The notes below the pieces were generated by a model. That model was not told where the DNA came from, searched no databases, and saw nothing but the letters and a program-made list of their open reading frames with translations. A stretch of 64,000 bases of DNA from Eriocheir sinensis (lineage: Eukaryota > Arthropoda > Malacostraca > Decapoda > Varunidae): contig NC_066535.1 in assembly GCF_024679095.1 (NCBI RefSeq), positions 6,872,121 to 6,936,120 on the forward strand, read 5' to 3'. The translations under genes were made by a program, and so were the position numbers. Positions 12,655 to 27,119 of the stretch are shown piece after piece; within the stretch, counting starts at the first letter, position 1; every line of letters begins with the position of its first letter.

Positions 12655-14000
12655 GGCAAGCGTGCCCTTGCGTGGAAAAGAGCCAATGTTACTTATTACT
12701 TTAAAAAAGGAGATAAAACACAAGCCAGTAATTATCGTCCTATCAGCCTTACGTCTGTCCTAATTAAATTATTCGAAAAAATAATCAGGGATAAAGAGAT
12801 CACTTTCCTTGAAACAAATGATTTGATAACTGATAATTAGCACGGATTTCGAAGTAAACGATCTTGCCTCACCAACTTATTAACTTTCTTCAATGACGTA
12901 TACTCAAGCTGGGACGCCCGAGACCTATATGACATAATTTACCTAGACTTTCGGAAAGCGTTTGATAATGCTCCCAACGTTAGGCTTATTTCAAAACTGC
13001 GTTTCCACGGTATAAGTGACCATCTGCGCGCGTGGATTCATGACTGGCTCACAGATAGACAACAGAGTGTAGTTCCCAATGAAGAAGCATTCGATTGGCA
13101 ACTCGTAACCAGTGGCGTGCCCCAAGGATCGGTCCTGGGGTCAACACTATTCATAATTTACGTGAGCAATTTAGAGACTGAAATCCAACAAAAAGTAGCC
13201 AAATTCGCCGACCACACCAAATTAGGAGGTACGGTAACGAACTGTAAAAATTGCGAGAATATTAGATCAGATTTAATAAAACTTGCCGACTGGAGCGACA
13301 AGTGACAAATGTGTTTCAAAGTAGATAAATGTAAAGTAATGCACATAGGTGAAAAGAACCCTAACTTTAAATGTCAGATTCAAGGACATGAGCTCAGCAA
13401 AGTAAAACAAGAAAAAGATCTTGGTGTCATTATCAGAAACACTCTTAAAATGAGCGATCAATGTACAGCGGTGAGTTAAAAAGCCAGTATGATGTTAGGA
13501 TTAATCTAAAAAAACTTTGATTATAAATCACCCGAACTTATGAAGAGATTATATTCAGCATTTATAAGACCACACCTAGAATGCGCCGTCCAGTTCTGGT
13601 CACCGAATTATATCAAAGATCAAGTTTTACAACCAAACAAATTTCAGTGTTCCGTAACTTGCCCTATGACGAGCGTATAAAACGTTTAGATAGGTCTTCC
13701 TTAAAAAAGCGAAGGGTAAGAGGGGACTTAATCGAAGTGTTCAAAATCCTTAATAGATTCGAAAACATTAACCCAGATAGTCTATTTCAGAGAGACCCCA
13801 ACACAATAACACGCAGCTACAAGAAGTTAAAGGGAAACAGATGTAGCACATTGGCGCGCAGAAGTTATCTCAATAATAGAGTCGTCGATCACTGGAATAA
13901 ACTCCCGCCGACAATAGTTAGCTCCAGAGTATCAATAGCTTCAAGTCTTCATTAGATAAGTACTTCAGAGGATATAGGATTCTATTGACCCTTTTCGTAT
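12655..14000 (+). pseudogene. CR1/jockey-like LINE reverse transcriptase, dead copy
   Basis: One frame from about 12664 to 13640 encodes a reverse transcriptase. Landmarks are WKRANV, KKGDK, NYRPISLTS, HGFR, YLDFRKAFD (catalytic Asp), SGVPQGSVLG, and FADH at 13204-13215 where active enzymes carry [YF]ADD. Four stops lie in this same frame: TAG 12838, TGA 13303, TAA 13477 and TAA 13507. After about 13650 the homology moves to another frame (LPYDERIKRLD, KKRRVRGDLIEVFKILN, RSYLNNRVVDHWNKLP). Near 13930 it shifts again (INSFKSSLDKYF). The copy lacks endonuclease and N-terminal parts. The stops plus the D-to-H change in the catalytic box mean it cannot encode an active enzyme. It lies about 200 bp after another LINE tail of the same broad group. 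Confidence 0.9.
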
Positions 14001-14480
14001 GTTTCAGGCACACTGCAGCATGACTCCAACCTGAAGAATGTTTTAATAATTTCCCCCAAAGCTTAAGTCACCAGCAGCGTAATTGAAGGGAGGTAATTTC
14101 CTCTTATTTCTCTCTTTACTGTAAAATTTCCATGTCCCTTTCTTCCTTAAGGCACATGGTTTTCTCTTTTAATTATTTCCTGCCGGCACGTTGCCGGAGG
14201 AAGAGGTGGATGGGGAGAAGCCTTCATCTAATGACTAGTCTATCCTGTCCTACCACACGTAGATTACTAGTAGTAGCGGTAGTAGACAGACAACCTCGTC
14301 ACAGACCGCCAGGTCTTCTGGTGTCTGTTCTTCCTCCTCCTCCTCCTCCTCATCTCAGCCCGGCAGGCTCCATCTTATAGAATCGAGCTGGAGGATTAGC
14401 AAACACATTTTCCGAATTCAGAAAATTCAGGCATTCAGACAAACAGATTTCACGCCCGGGCTCAGGGATGAGAGCAAGAT

Positions 14481-14598
<118 letters not shown>

Positions 14599-14652
14599 AG
14601 GGTATGGGGCAGGCAGACAGGCACAGACAAGCATAGAATCCGCCGCGCGCAG

Positions 14653-14715
<63 letters not shown>
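14653..14715. repeat. (AC)n microsatellite
   Basis: About 62 bp. Confidence 0.95.
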
Positions 14716-14716
<1 letters not shown>

Positions 14717-14732
14717 TTTACTTCGTTGGCGT

Positions 14733-15054
<322 letters not shown>

Positions 15055-15201
15055 TAAAAGAAGAAGAAGAAGAAGAAGAAGAAGAAGAAGAGAAAAAGAA
15101 AAAGAAAAAGAAAAAGAAGAAAAAGAAAGAAAAAGAAAAAGAAGAAAAAGAAGAAGAGGAAGAAGAAGACGAACACGAACACGAAGAAGAAAAAGAAGAA
15201 G

Positions 15202-15236
<35 letters not shown>

Positions 15237-16079
15237 AACAACAACAACAAGTAGTAAAAGAGGAAGAAGAAGAAATAAGATGCAGAAGAACAAGAAGAAT
15301 TTTAATGATGATAAAAACAAAAAGAAAAGAAAGAAAAATACCCCGGAGCAGGTACAAGCAATGTGAGGGCGAGTCCCTTTGAAGGCAAGCCACCCACGCT
15401 AACGCCCCCATTCTTGCCTAGATTGTACCTCGAGTGTCTGTCCAAGCTTCGGAGGGGAGGGGAACGAAGAGAAAGGAAAGGAAAAGAAGGAAGAAAGGTT
15501 AAGAATAATGATGCATAGAAGAGACAAGGAGGATGACAACGAAGAAGAGGACGCAGACGACGAAGAAGGAGAAAAAGAAGGATAGAAAGAAATGGAGAAA
15601 TATGATGAACAGAAGAGACGATGAAGATACGAGTAGAATAATAACTGAAGAGGAGGACGAAGAAGACAGAAATGAGCACGAAAGGAAGAAACGAAAGGGA
15701 AGAAGTGAAGAAAGATGAGAAATAGAAGCGACAAGAAGGATATGTAGATGCTGATAATGAAGAAGAGGGTGAGGATGAAGGAATTAAGAACGAAGAGAGG
15801 AGGGAAAGAAGGAAAGAAGAGAGGTGGAGAAAGTTGGTGACTAGATAAGGGAAAGAGGTTACGACGATAATAATAAAGAAAAAAAGCAGGACGGGGAAGA
15901 CGAAACAGAACACGAAGGAAAGAGAAAAAGAAGGAAAGAAGAGGGGGTGCAAGATAATGGATAAAAAAAATTACAAGGAGGATGCGAAGGTGGTAATAAT
16001 GAAGAACAGGACGAAGAAGGCGGAAGTGAAGAGGAAAAAGCAGAGGCCATAAAGGAGGGACGAAAAATGATGACGGAAC
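15055..16079. repeat. Purine-rich low-complexity domain
   Basis: GAA/GAC/CAA triplets to about 15300 and then degenerate purine-rich sequence with loose GAAGAGACGA-type recurrences. No gene. The minus-strand S/F/L-rich frames are compositional. Confidence 0.7.
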
Positions 16080-16515
16080 AAAACGAAGAGAAAGAGACAA
16101 GAAGGAGACGATGATAAAGAGGATAAAGGCGAGGAGGAAATAGAGAAGATTTTTTTTTAAGAGCAGAACGAAGAGAAAAATGCTAGGAAAAAGACAATCA
16201 TAAGGAAGATGAAAACGAGGAAGAGAGAAATGAGAGAATAATACACAGAACAGAACGAAGAGAAAGAGACTAAGAGGAGACGATGATAAAGGGTACGGAG
16301 ACGAGGAGGAGAAGACAGAGGGGAGAAAATATAGAAAAACAAAGCGAAGAGAAAAGGACTAAGAGAAGATAATAAAGAGGACGAAGACGAGGAGAAGGAC
16401 ACAGAAGAAAGAAATAATAGAAAAAACAGAACGAAAAGAAAGTGACTATGAGGAGACGATGATAAAGAGGACGAAGACGACGAGGAGGAGGAGGACGCGG
16501 AGGAGAGAAAGAATG
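16080..16515. repeat. Purine-rich tandem array, about 5 units of about 86 bp
   Basis: The word ACGAAGAGAAA (or a near variant) recurs near 16083, 16168, 16255, 16344 and 16430. Each time it is followed by GACGATGATAAAG and GACGAGGAGGA-like blocks. Units are diverged, with small indels. Confidence 0.6.
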
Positions 16516-17042
16516 TCAATGTGTGCCGGGCGAGGTCATTTGTCCTCCCATGGGTACGGGGACAAGGAGGACAGGTTCCAAGCTTAGATGGACACGTAGG
16601 CACAATGTCATTAGCAGGTGAGGGGACGAAAAAAGGTTGGGAGGGACTACCTTAGACGAAGATCGATGGCGAGGTTGAGACAGTGAGGAATGGAAGGTGC
16701 GCGCCGCTGCAGAGACGGAAAACCACTTCTGAGAAAGGCGGTGAAAAAATACTCTGAGAAATATGGAGGTAGAAAGCAGAATATATGTAGTGGCGGACGA
16801 AAGAAGAGAGATGATAAAAGAAATGAGAAGAATAACGGATGAGAATAAAGTATGGAATGAACGTTGAGACGCACAATGGTGATTTTATTCAAGCAGGAAA
16901 TAATATTGCAACAACTAACGAGAATCCTGAATGATCACAAATTAGAAGAAGGAGAGAATGGAGAGAGAAACACTTCATATGAAAAAAAAATATTGCAAAA
17001 ACTAACAAGAAACCTGAATAAACACAAATTATAAGAAAACAA

Positions 17043-17045
<3 letters not shown>

Positions 17046-17103
<58 letters not shown>
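17046..17103. repeat. (GA)n microsatellite
   Basis: About 58 bp. Confidence 0.95.
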
Positions 17104-17106
<3 letters not shown>

Positions 17107-17490
17107 ATGATATAAGAGAGTTTTATAAGGATTCAATTATGGCACAAGTGGTGAGTTTCGTGGAAATATGCAAAACAACCAAGAGGAAGGAGAGGGCGAA
17201 AGAAAGAAAGAGAAGTAAAGAAAAAAATGTTCCCGTTGAGAGAAAAAGAAAATATGATTAATGCTAATGGGGGTTAGGAAAGGAACTAAACAAGGGGGTA
17301 AATCGAGGGAGCGAGACGGACAAATTATAGAAAATTAAATGGAGCACTCGAAGAAAACGACCATCCACGTCCAGGAGAATGACGAGGGAAGGAAAGTGGA
17401 TGAGGGGAGACTGGGGAAAAGGAAGGACGTAGGAATAAAGTCGGATATAGAAGTTGATAATGAAACAAAGGTGGTTGGGAGAGGGTAGAG

Positions 17491-17540
17491 TAGAATTAGT
17501 AGTAGTAGTAGTAGTAGTAGTAGGAGTAGGAGGAGGAGGA
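17491..17540. repeat. (GTA)n and (GGA)n short runs
   Basis: Trinucleotide runs inside otherwise ordinary sequence. Confidence 0.8.
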
Positions 17541-17739
17541 GGATAGATTTTTCGTTCTTTGTTATAAATATTGACGCCATTGCTTCTGCTGCTGTTGTTT
17601 TTTTTGCTGTTATTTTCATTGTTAATATTATAGTCAGTTACTTATAGAGGAGGTGTTGTTGTTATAAATTAAATCATGGCATCAAATTGCAAACTACTTC
17701 ACGTTACTCTGAACCAGATTCGACCACATTGAAGCGGAA

Positions 17740-17893
17740 CACACACACACACACACACACACACAAGGCTATTAAAGCTCTGTTCAATACCAGACCCTCA
17801 ACACCAAGCTCTTCATCACCGCTTTATGGCCTCCGACACCCCGCGATTTTCTCATTATCAAAACAAAGCCTTCTTATCAATACCCGCTCCTAC

Positions 17894-17942
<49 letters not shown>
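17740..17942. repeat. Two (AC)n microsatellites
   Basis: Runs at about 17740-17765 and 17895-17942, separated by about 130 bp of unique sequence. Confidence 0.95.
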
Positions 17943-17944
<2 letters not shown>

Positions 17945-18167
17945 GTCAGTTCATTACCACCTCCCACACACACTCCGACACACTTTATTTTTCTTTTCCC
18001 CCTTGATCGAAGTCCTCTTTTTCCTTCCCGTCCGTGAGATGAGAGAGTAAGAAATGAAGGCTCGCTCTTTGCCCCTCAGCGTAATGTTCTTAAGTGACCG
18101 GCCCATCAATATTGTAGCTTGATCTTCTTATATGTGGCTCTCTGTGCGCCCACGCCCCAACACCTAC

Positions 18168-18592
<425 letters not shown>

Positions 18593-18599
18593 TATGAAG

Positions 18600-19910
18600 T
18601 CTTACTAATGGTTATGATATAGTAATAAATATACGGATGAAAAAAAAATAATAACAATAGTGTGAAATGCTAACATCCATTATTGATATTGATGAAGTAA
18701 CGAATTAGAATTTGCACCAACAGCTTATGACTTTAGAGCGTGACGATCTAAATGCACGGAAGGTTCATTGCGAAATCATTAAACGATTCATGCTGTAAAA
18801 AGGGGAATAATGAGAGCACGGAAAGGTCACACGATGATAATAGTCGACATATATCCCTGGAATTGTGTAGAAGGAAATATCAACTAGAAGCAAAGAAATA
18901 AAGACGAAAACAAGATTAAGATGAAAAAAAAGAGCAAGAAGAACATTGTGAGTTTATTAAACGATTCACATTGTAAAAAGGGGAATAAAGAGGGCACTGA
19001 AAGGGAACATAATAACAAACATACGTCCGTGGAATTATGTAGAAAGATATATCAACTAAAAGAAAAAAAAAGAAAAAAGAGAAAAAAGAGAAAAAGAACA
19101 AGAACGAAAAAGACGAAAAGAACAATAAAAAATAGAACACGATGATCAAGAACACGAACAATAACAGAAGCAGAAAAAAAGTACAGAAATAAGAAGAGAA
19201 AAAAAATTACATGAGAAAATAACGGAACTTTATAATAAGAAAAGCGGGAAATAACAAATAAAATAAATAAAATGAAAAATCAAAAGAAATAAAAATTGTT
19301 CCTGTTCCTGTTTCTTCTTATTTTGTTCTTGTTTTCGTTTTCTTATTCATGCTAACATGTTTTTTTTTCGTTCTGCTCTTTTTCTTTATCATTTACTTTT
19401 CCTGCTGTTGTTTTCTTCTTTTCCTTCGTTGTCTTTTTCCTGCTCCTATTTTTTTATATTTCTTCCTGTTCTTTGTCTTCATTAACTTCTCCTGTTCTCG
19501 TTTTTTTCTTATTCTTCTAGTTCTCTTCGTTGTCTTATTTCTGCTTCTGTTTTTATCTTCATGTTTATTTTTCTCCACCGTTTACCTCCCTGCATATTCC
19601 CCTCATGATACAACACAATAACAACATAACTCACTATAAAAGACAAGAATAAAGCAAAAAAAAACATGAAAGTCAGCAAGAGCCATACAAGAAAATAAAA
19701 CAAAGTGAACTAATAACAAATAAGTCGTGAAAAAAAGGAGGACAGAAGGAAATCAATGAAAACAAAACAAGCGGGTAACCAATGAGGATGAAAGACACAG
19801 AACCAAAATAGCAACGTGAGGAGACGAGCAAACCTTCAGCGAGGCAAAGAAAACTACAGGAAGGGGAAGAGCAGGGAAACAGCGTCCTTGGGAAACACTC
19901 AGGATAGGCA
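18600..19910. other. AT-rich sequence without a gene
   Basis: Holds a diverged direct repeat. AAACGATTCATGCTGTAAAAAGGGGAATAA-type sequence near 18780-18880 recurs near 18958-19060, including the GTGGAATT-TGTAGAA and ATCAACTA segments, about 178 bp apart. The rest is A-rich or T-rich low complexity (19060-19600). Confidence 0.55.
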
Positions 19911-19914
19911 CTCA

Positions 19915-20165
19915 GGGAGGAGGAGGAGGAGGAGGAGGAGGAGGCGGCGGAGGAAGAGAAAAAAGAAAAGAAAAAGGTAAGAGGAGGAGGACGGGAATGA
20001 AGAAGACGATGTGGATTAAAAATAATGGTAGGAGGAGGAGGAGGAGAAGGAGGGGGAAAAGGAAAAGAGGAAAGGAGGAGAGGAAGGAGCAAGAGGAGGA
20101 AGACAAGGAAAAAAAAGATGTCGAACTAAGAATAAAGGTAGGAGGAGGAGGGGGAGGAGGATGAA
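19915..20165. repeat. Purine-rich GAG tract with a duplicated segment
   Basis: (GAG)n runs and two related stretches (AATAATGGTAGGAGGAGG near 20022 and AATAAAGGTAGGAGGAGG near 20132, about 110 bp apart), suggesting a two-unit tandem duplication. Confidence 0.6.
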
Positions 20166-20339
20166 ACATGGGAATATGGAAACATGGAAGAGCAGGCAGC
20201 AGAAGGACTGTTGGCTCATTGAGAGGCTGCCTGCTTTCAGTAATTTAATCAATCCGTCAGCACCAGGAGTGGCTTGCAAGAAGGATTAAAGCACTTCTGT
20301 ACCTACTCTTGGGTACGTTTAGTTTACTCCCGACGCAGC

Positions 20340-20855
<516 letters not shown>

Positions 20856-20952
20856 GGTAAAATGACGGAAAAAGTAAAAAATAAAACGAAAGGAGAGGAA
20901 AAGGGAGACTAAGGAAATTCATGTAAATATATCAATGAAAAAAGAGAGTAGC

Positions 20953-20968
20953 GAGAGAGAGAGCGAGA

Positions 20969-21028
<60 letters not shown>
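20953..21028. repeat. (GA)n microsatellite
   Basis: About 75 bp with two point variants near its left end. Confidence 0.95.
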
Positions 21029-21030
<2 letters not shown>

Positions 21031-21069
21031 CCTTGGACGGGATAGATTGGTCCTTTCGATCGAATACAT

Positions 21070-21940
21070 AAGCTTCTCTCTCTCTCCATTACATTTTTCC
21101 CTTCCTTTTTTCCCTCCTGTTTTTCTCCTTTTATTTTCACCTTCCTTTATTTCCATCTCTCATCTTTAGTCCCTTCGTCTCGTCCTTCTTTATCTCTCTT
21201 TTCAATATCATCTTCCTGCGATCGTTCTCTCTCTCTCTCTTTCTCCCTCCCTCCGTGGTTCTCTTCCTTCCCTCCTCCTTCTTTCCTCCCTCTCTTCCCT
21301 CTCTTCTCCCTCCCTCCCATTCTTTCTTTACCCGTCTACTTCTTTACGTTCTTTCCCTGCCTCTTAACTCCTTTCTTTCCCTTCTCCCTTTTTGCCCTGT
21401 CTCAAAGTGCGAGGGTGCGTTTGTCCCTCCCTCTCTCCCTCCCTCCCTCCCTTCCTTTCTCTCTTCCTCCCTCCTTCCCTTTATTCCGCCCTTGCTCTCT
21501 CTTGTCTTTCTCTCTCTCTTTTTCTGTTTATTCGTCTAATCTTACTCTTCTAACTCTTTTCTCATTTTCTTCATTTCGTTTATTAATTTCTTTCTTTATT
21601 TTCTTTCTCTGTTTTTCTATTCCTTTTTTTCTCTTCTTTCTTTTATTCATATTACTTTTATCCTCCTTTTTTGTCTTCTTTTGCTTCCCTTTTCACTTTA
21701 TTTTTCACATCCGCTGCTCCTTCATCCTTCCCTTCTTTGATATCTCGTTCCCTTTATAATTCCCTTCTGGGTTTTTTCCTCTATTCCTCCTTCCCTTCAT
21801 TCTATCCGCTTTTCCCTCTACTCTTCCCTTCTTTTGTCCCCTCCTTCTTCCATATCTTCTATCTTTTGTCCTTCCCTTCCTTCATCCTTCACTTTCTTTT
21901 ATCTGGACTTCCTTTCTTTTTTATGTCCTTATTTGTATGT
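21070..21940. repeat. Pyrimidine-rich tract
   Basis: The plus strand is almost all C and T. No gene is visible. It forms the left part of a roughly 1.8 kb pyrimidine domain. Confidence 0.75.
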
Positions 21941-22850
21941 TTTCCTTTCATATGATTCTCTTTCCCTTCTTTCTTTCTTGTCCTTCCTCCCTTTTTACTT
22001 CTCTCCTATCTTCTTCCCTTCCTTCTTCCCTTTCCATCCTTCCTCCTATCTTCCTTTCCTTCCTTTCCTTTCCTCCCTTCCTCTTTCTTTTCCTTTCCTC
22101 CCTTCCTCCTTTTCTCCTTCTTTTATCTACATTTCTTGTCTTCTCTCTCTTCTTCAATGTGAGTTTCCTTTCATATGATTCTCTTTTCCTTCTTTCTTCT
22201 TCTTCCTCCCTTTTTCCTTCTCTTTCCTCCCTTCCTATGCCTCTTCTTCCCTCTTTTGCCCCTTACTTTCTATGTCCTTTCCTTTCATTTATATTTTCTC
22301 TGTCCTTCTCTCTGTTTCCTTTCCAATGATTGTTTTTCCCTTCTTTCTTTTTCTCCAAACTCCTTTTTTATTTCTCTCTCCTCTCTTCTTCCCTTCCTTC
22401 TTCCCTTTCCACCCTTTCTCCTTTCCCTCCTTCCCTTTCCTCCCTTTCTCTCTCCTTTCCTTTCGTATGATTCTCTTTCCGTTCTTTCTTCCCCATCTTT
22501 TTTCCTTCTCTATCCTCCTTTCCTCCGCCTCTTCTTCCCTCCCTCCTTCCCTTTCCACCCTTCCTCCTTTCCTCCCTTCCTTTTCCTCCCTTCCTCCCTC
22601 CTTTCCTTTCGTATGATTCTCTTTCCGTTCTCTCTTCTCCATCTTTTTTCCTTCTCTTTCCTCCTTTCCTCCGCCTCTTCTTCCCTCCATCCTTCCCTTT
22701 CCACCCTTCCTCCTTTCCTCCTTCCCTTCCCACCCTTTCTCCTTTCCTCCTTCCCTTTCCTCCCCTCCTCGGCCCTTCCTCCCTTCTTCCTTCCCTTCCT
22801 CCGCCCTTCCTTTTTCCGCCCCTCCTCCACAATCAGTCTCTCCACCGTTT
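21941..22850 (+). repeat. Pyrimidine-rich tandem array, units of about 140-220 bp
   Basis: A TATGATTCTCTTTCC-like landmark recurs near 21950, 22170, 22325 (variant), 22464 and 22609. Each is followed by a TTCCTCCCTT-rich body and CGCCTCTTCTTCCCTCC. The last two units are the most alike. A homopyrimidine run this long favours triplex (H-DNA) structure, which is inference. Confidence 0.65.
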
Positions 22851-23089
22851 AAGATGACATGCCCATAAAAAATCCACACTTAGCCTCCAGTCCACTCCGG
22901 TAAATGGCGCCATTCGTCCACTTCCAAACACTTGCCTCTTCTCTTTCGCGTAAAAACAGCATCATCTTTCTCTCCCTCCCTTCTTCCCTCCCTATCTCCT
23001 TCACTCTTCCTTCCCTCCCCTCCGGTTCTTTCGCTTTCTCTGGTTCCTTAATTTCTCTCCTCCTATCCCTATCTCCTCCTCCTCCTCCT

Positions 23090-23200
23090 CCTCCGCCTAC
23101 AATTACCCTCTTCCATCCTCTTACACGCACACGCACACACATGATGGTAACACTTTTTTTATTGTCTCTCTCTCTCTCTCTCTCTCTTCTCATCATCAGC
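23090..23200. repeat. (TCC)n and (TC)n short runs
   Basis: Short SSRs at about 23071-23094 and 23165-23190. Confidence 0.8.
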
Positions 23201-23289
23201 AGCAGGATTATCTCCTCTTTCATCTATCTCTTTCACCTCCCCATGCTCTTCCTTCCTCCTTGTCGGGAAGAGGAAGATGGCGGGGGAGA

Positions 23290-24228
23290 TGTATGATACG
23301 GCCGTGATTGTCCTTCATTTTGGAGAAGAGCAGCTCACATTAATAGATGCAGGAAGGCAAGGAAAATACTCAAACTTGACATCAGACAAATGATCACATC
23401 TGAACCTCAACCTTGAAGGTATTGATATGTGCGTGCATGTTTGTCAGGAGAACGTCTTTGCCTTGCTGCTTCACATTGAGGGTGTTCAGATGCACAGCGC
23501 TGACCGTGAGTAGGCACAGGCAAGCGAGCCATGGCGGATCAAAGTGATGAGCGTGGGGAAGATTTTTCTGACGGACTAAAATGGCGATCTCTTACTGCAG
23601 GTCGTACACACTGGACAGCATGGCCCCAGAACAAGACAGCTGCAGTCTGTCCTTTTTTGTTTAAATTTAATAAGACAACCAGATCTTAAAAAGGACAGAC
23701 TGTCTTCAAAAGGACAGACCTGGCAACTCGCGCAGTGTGTGGTGGGGAGCGCAGGCTTGCTAAACAGTATTTTACAGCAGACGTTGTTTGGCATTTTTTC
23801 CCGAGGTTTCGCGGCCCGGATTGCAATGTTAATGACTGCCTCCACCTCCTCCTCGATCTCCTCCTCATTTTAATCCTTCTCCTTTCTTCTCCCTCCTCCT
23901 CGTCCTCCTCCTCTTTAGCCATTTCTCGCCCCTCGTTACCGCCACCAGTCTCGTGACATCAATAGAGCCTTAGACGGACGCAGCCTAAATCCCACGCCGC
24001 TGGGAGTCAAAGTTTTAATCCGTCTCCCCGGAATAGTGAGCGCCGCCAAGAGCGTCCCGCGTGTCACTCCGCCCACTTCATTGGTTGGGAGATTAGCAGC
24101 GTCTCCCAGGGGCGGCGAGACGACAAATGGAGAGGAAGAGAGAGGCGCCGAAGAGTTACGGAATGGGAGAGAGAGGGAGGAAAGGGCCGATGAGGAGCTA
24201 CGGAGAGAAGGGACCATGAAGGTGGAAA

Positions 24229-24235
<7 letters not shown>
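23290..24235. other. Unique sequence, no gene recognised
   Basis: Apart from the hairpin at 23644-23701, I see no protein homology, RNA gene or tandem repeat here. A (CTC)-rich stretch lies at 23840-23915. Confidence 0.5.
23644..23701. repeat. Inverted repeat, 14 bp perfect arms
   Basis: AGTCTGTCCTTTTT at 23644-23657 and its exact reverse complement at 23688-23701 flank a loop of about 30 bp. A third partial copy (AAAAGGACAGAC) follows at about 23708. It could be a hairpin or the terminus of a small mobile element. Confidence 0.7.
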
Positions 24236-24310
<75 letters not shown>

Positions 24311-24356
24311 AGCTTAAAACCTTCAACTTTAGCACAATATTCTATTTCTGTTTAAA

Positions 24357-24448
<92 letters not shown>

Positions 24449-24462
24449 GTGAGTGTGAGTGA

Positions 24463-24500
<38 letters not shown>
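24235..24500. repeat. Two (GA)n runs and a (GT)n run
   Basis: (GA)n at 24236-24307, (GA)n at 24367-24446, then GAGT/GTGA variants and (GT)n at about 24467-24500. Confidence 0.95.
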
Positions 24501-24502
<2 letters not shown>

Positions 24503-25117
24503 GGGAGAGGGGTGCGTGCATGTGTGGAGAAGGGGATTGAAAGTGCTGTGTATGGGATTAGGAGGAGTGTGAAAGCCTGTTCGAGTGGGCTTTTCAGTGC
24601 AGCCAATAGGATCTTCTCTGACTGTAATGTACTGTTGGAAGAGGTATGAAGAGGATGCGTTGGTGGTGGGTATGCAGAAAGTAGCCAGGTATGTAGACGA
24701 TGCATGTATGCATGCATGTGTATGTATGTTTGTTTAAAGAGAATGGTGTGCATCCACTGTATCCTGTTTATCCAAAAATATGGTCCAATAACCTACGGTC
24801 TTACGAGTATAAAATATCTGGATAGAAAAAATGGATGAAATTAAATCATTACCTGACTAGGATAAAGTAGTATACCGTCACCAAACACGTGGAGGACAAT
24901 GAGAAAGGCCTTGTCCTGAACTTTTAATGACTCAAGATGATGATGATGATGATCAACAAAGCTGATGGTGAGGATGTTATGTTTGTCTGAAGTAAATGAG
25001 GTAAATGACGGAGAAAAACACTTAGTGACGGACGAGCTCTCGGGAAATGAGCACCAAGGTTGAGTTAGACCTGATTTCATAACTGGTCAACAACAACGTG
25101 CTAATGGTTCAAGAAAA

Positions 25118-25118
25118 A

Positions 25119-25180
<62 letters not shown>

Positions 25181-25200
25181 CTGTGCGCGCGCGCGCGCGA
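25118..25200. repeat. (TG)n followed by a short (CG)n
   Basis: TG run of about 60 bp, then GCGCGCGCGCGCG at about 25185-25199. Alternating purine-pyrimidine sequence of this kind can adopt Z-DNA. Confidence 0.9.
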
Positions 25201-26478
<1,278 letters not shown>

Positions 26479-26480
26479 AA

Positions 26481-26552
26481 CTTTATAGTATTATTCTGTT
26501 CACATGTTTCATATATTATTAGTTTTTATGTAAAAACAATAAACCTGTTAAG
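26481..26552 (+). repeat. Inverted repeat, left arm (about 70 bp)
   Basis: Matches the reverse complement of 26879-26948 almost perfectly. It starts directly after the (TA)n and contains CACATGTTTCATATATTATT and CAATAAACCTGTTA. Confidence 0.9.
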
Positions 26553-26605
26553 CACTTGAAAATTAAATATTATATATTAATTAATAAACATTCATATATT
26601 TTAAC

Positions 26606-26870
26606 AGGTCAGTTTTCCTTCCTGCCCTGCAGCTTCTGCCGCTTGAACTTGCCCTGCTCGCGCCTCGCCTCGTCTTCCTCAAAGCTCCTCTTCCGAGGGC
26701 CTGTGTGCTCCTTGTCAGTGGTGTCCTTGGCGTAGTTCTTGGCCAACAAGTTGAACATCCCCTTGGCCAAGAAGGGAACCACATTATCCAACAGTGCGTG
26801 CCCCTCGCTTCAAGTCCTTTTGTCCCATCCTTCCTCCTGCTCCTCCTCCTCCCTGACGCCCTCCATGCTC
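26606..26870 (-). pseudogene. Unidentified coding-like fragment between inverted repeats
   Basis: Read on the minus strand from about 26866, one frame encodes IAESMEGVREEEEQEEGWDK, then RT and an in-frame TGA. It then continues SEGHALLDNVVPFLAKGMFN and a lysine/arginine-rich tail (KRSFEEDEARREQGKFKRQK) to a TGA at 26609. There is a single stop in about 85 codons, in a segment that is GC-rich and codon-like within an AT-rich surround. This suggests the last exon of a real gene, or a decayed retrocopy of one. I do not recognise the family. The fragment sits between the two 70 bp inverted arms (26481-26552 and 26879-26948). No polypyrimidine tract or clear splice acceptor precedes it on its own strand. 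Confidence 0.4.
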
Positions 26871-26878
26871 TCAGCGAT

Positions 26879-27060
<182 letters not shown>

Positions 27061-27119
27061 AATTAAGAGGGTGATTAAGGATTGACCGTAGTTAAGTCAT
27101 TAGAGACACGGATTGTTGT

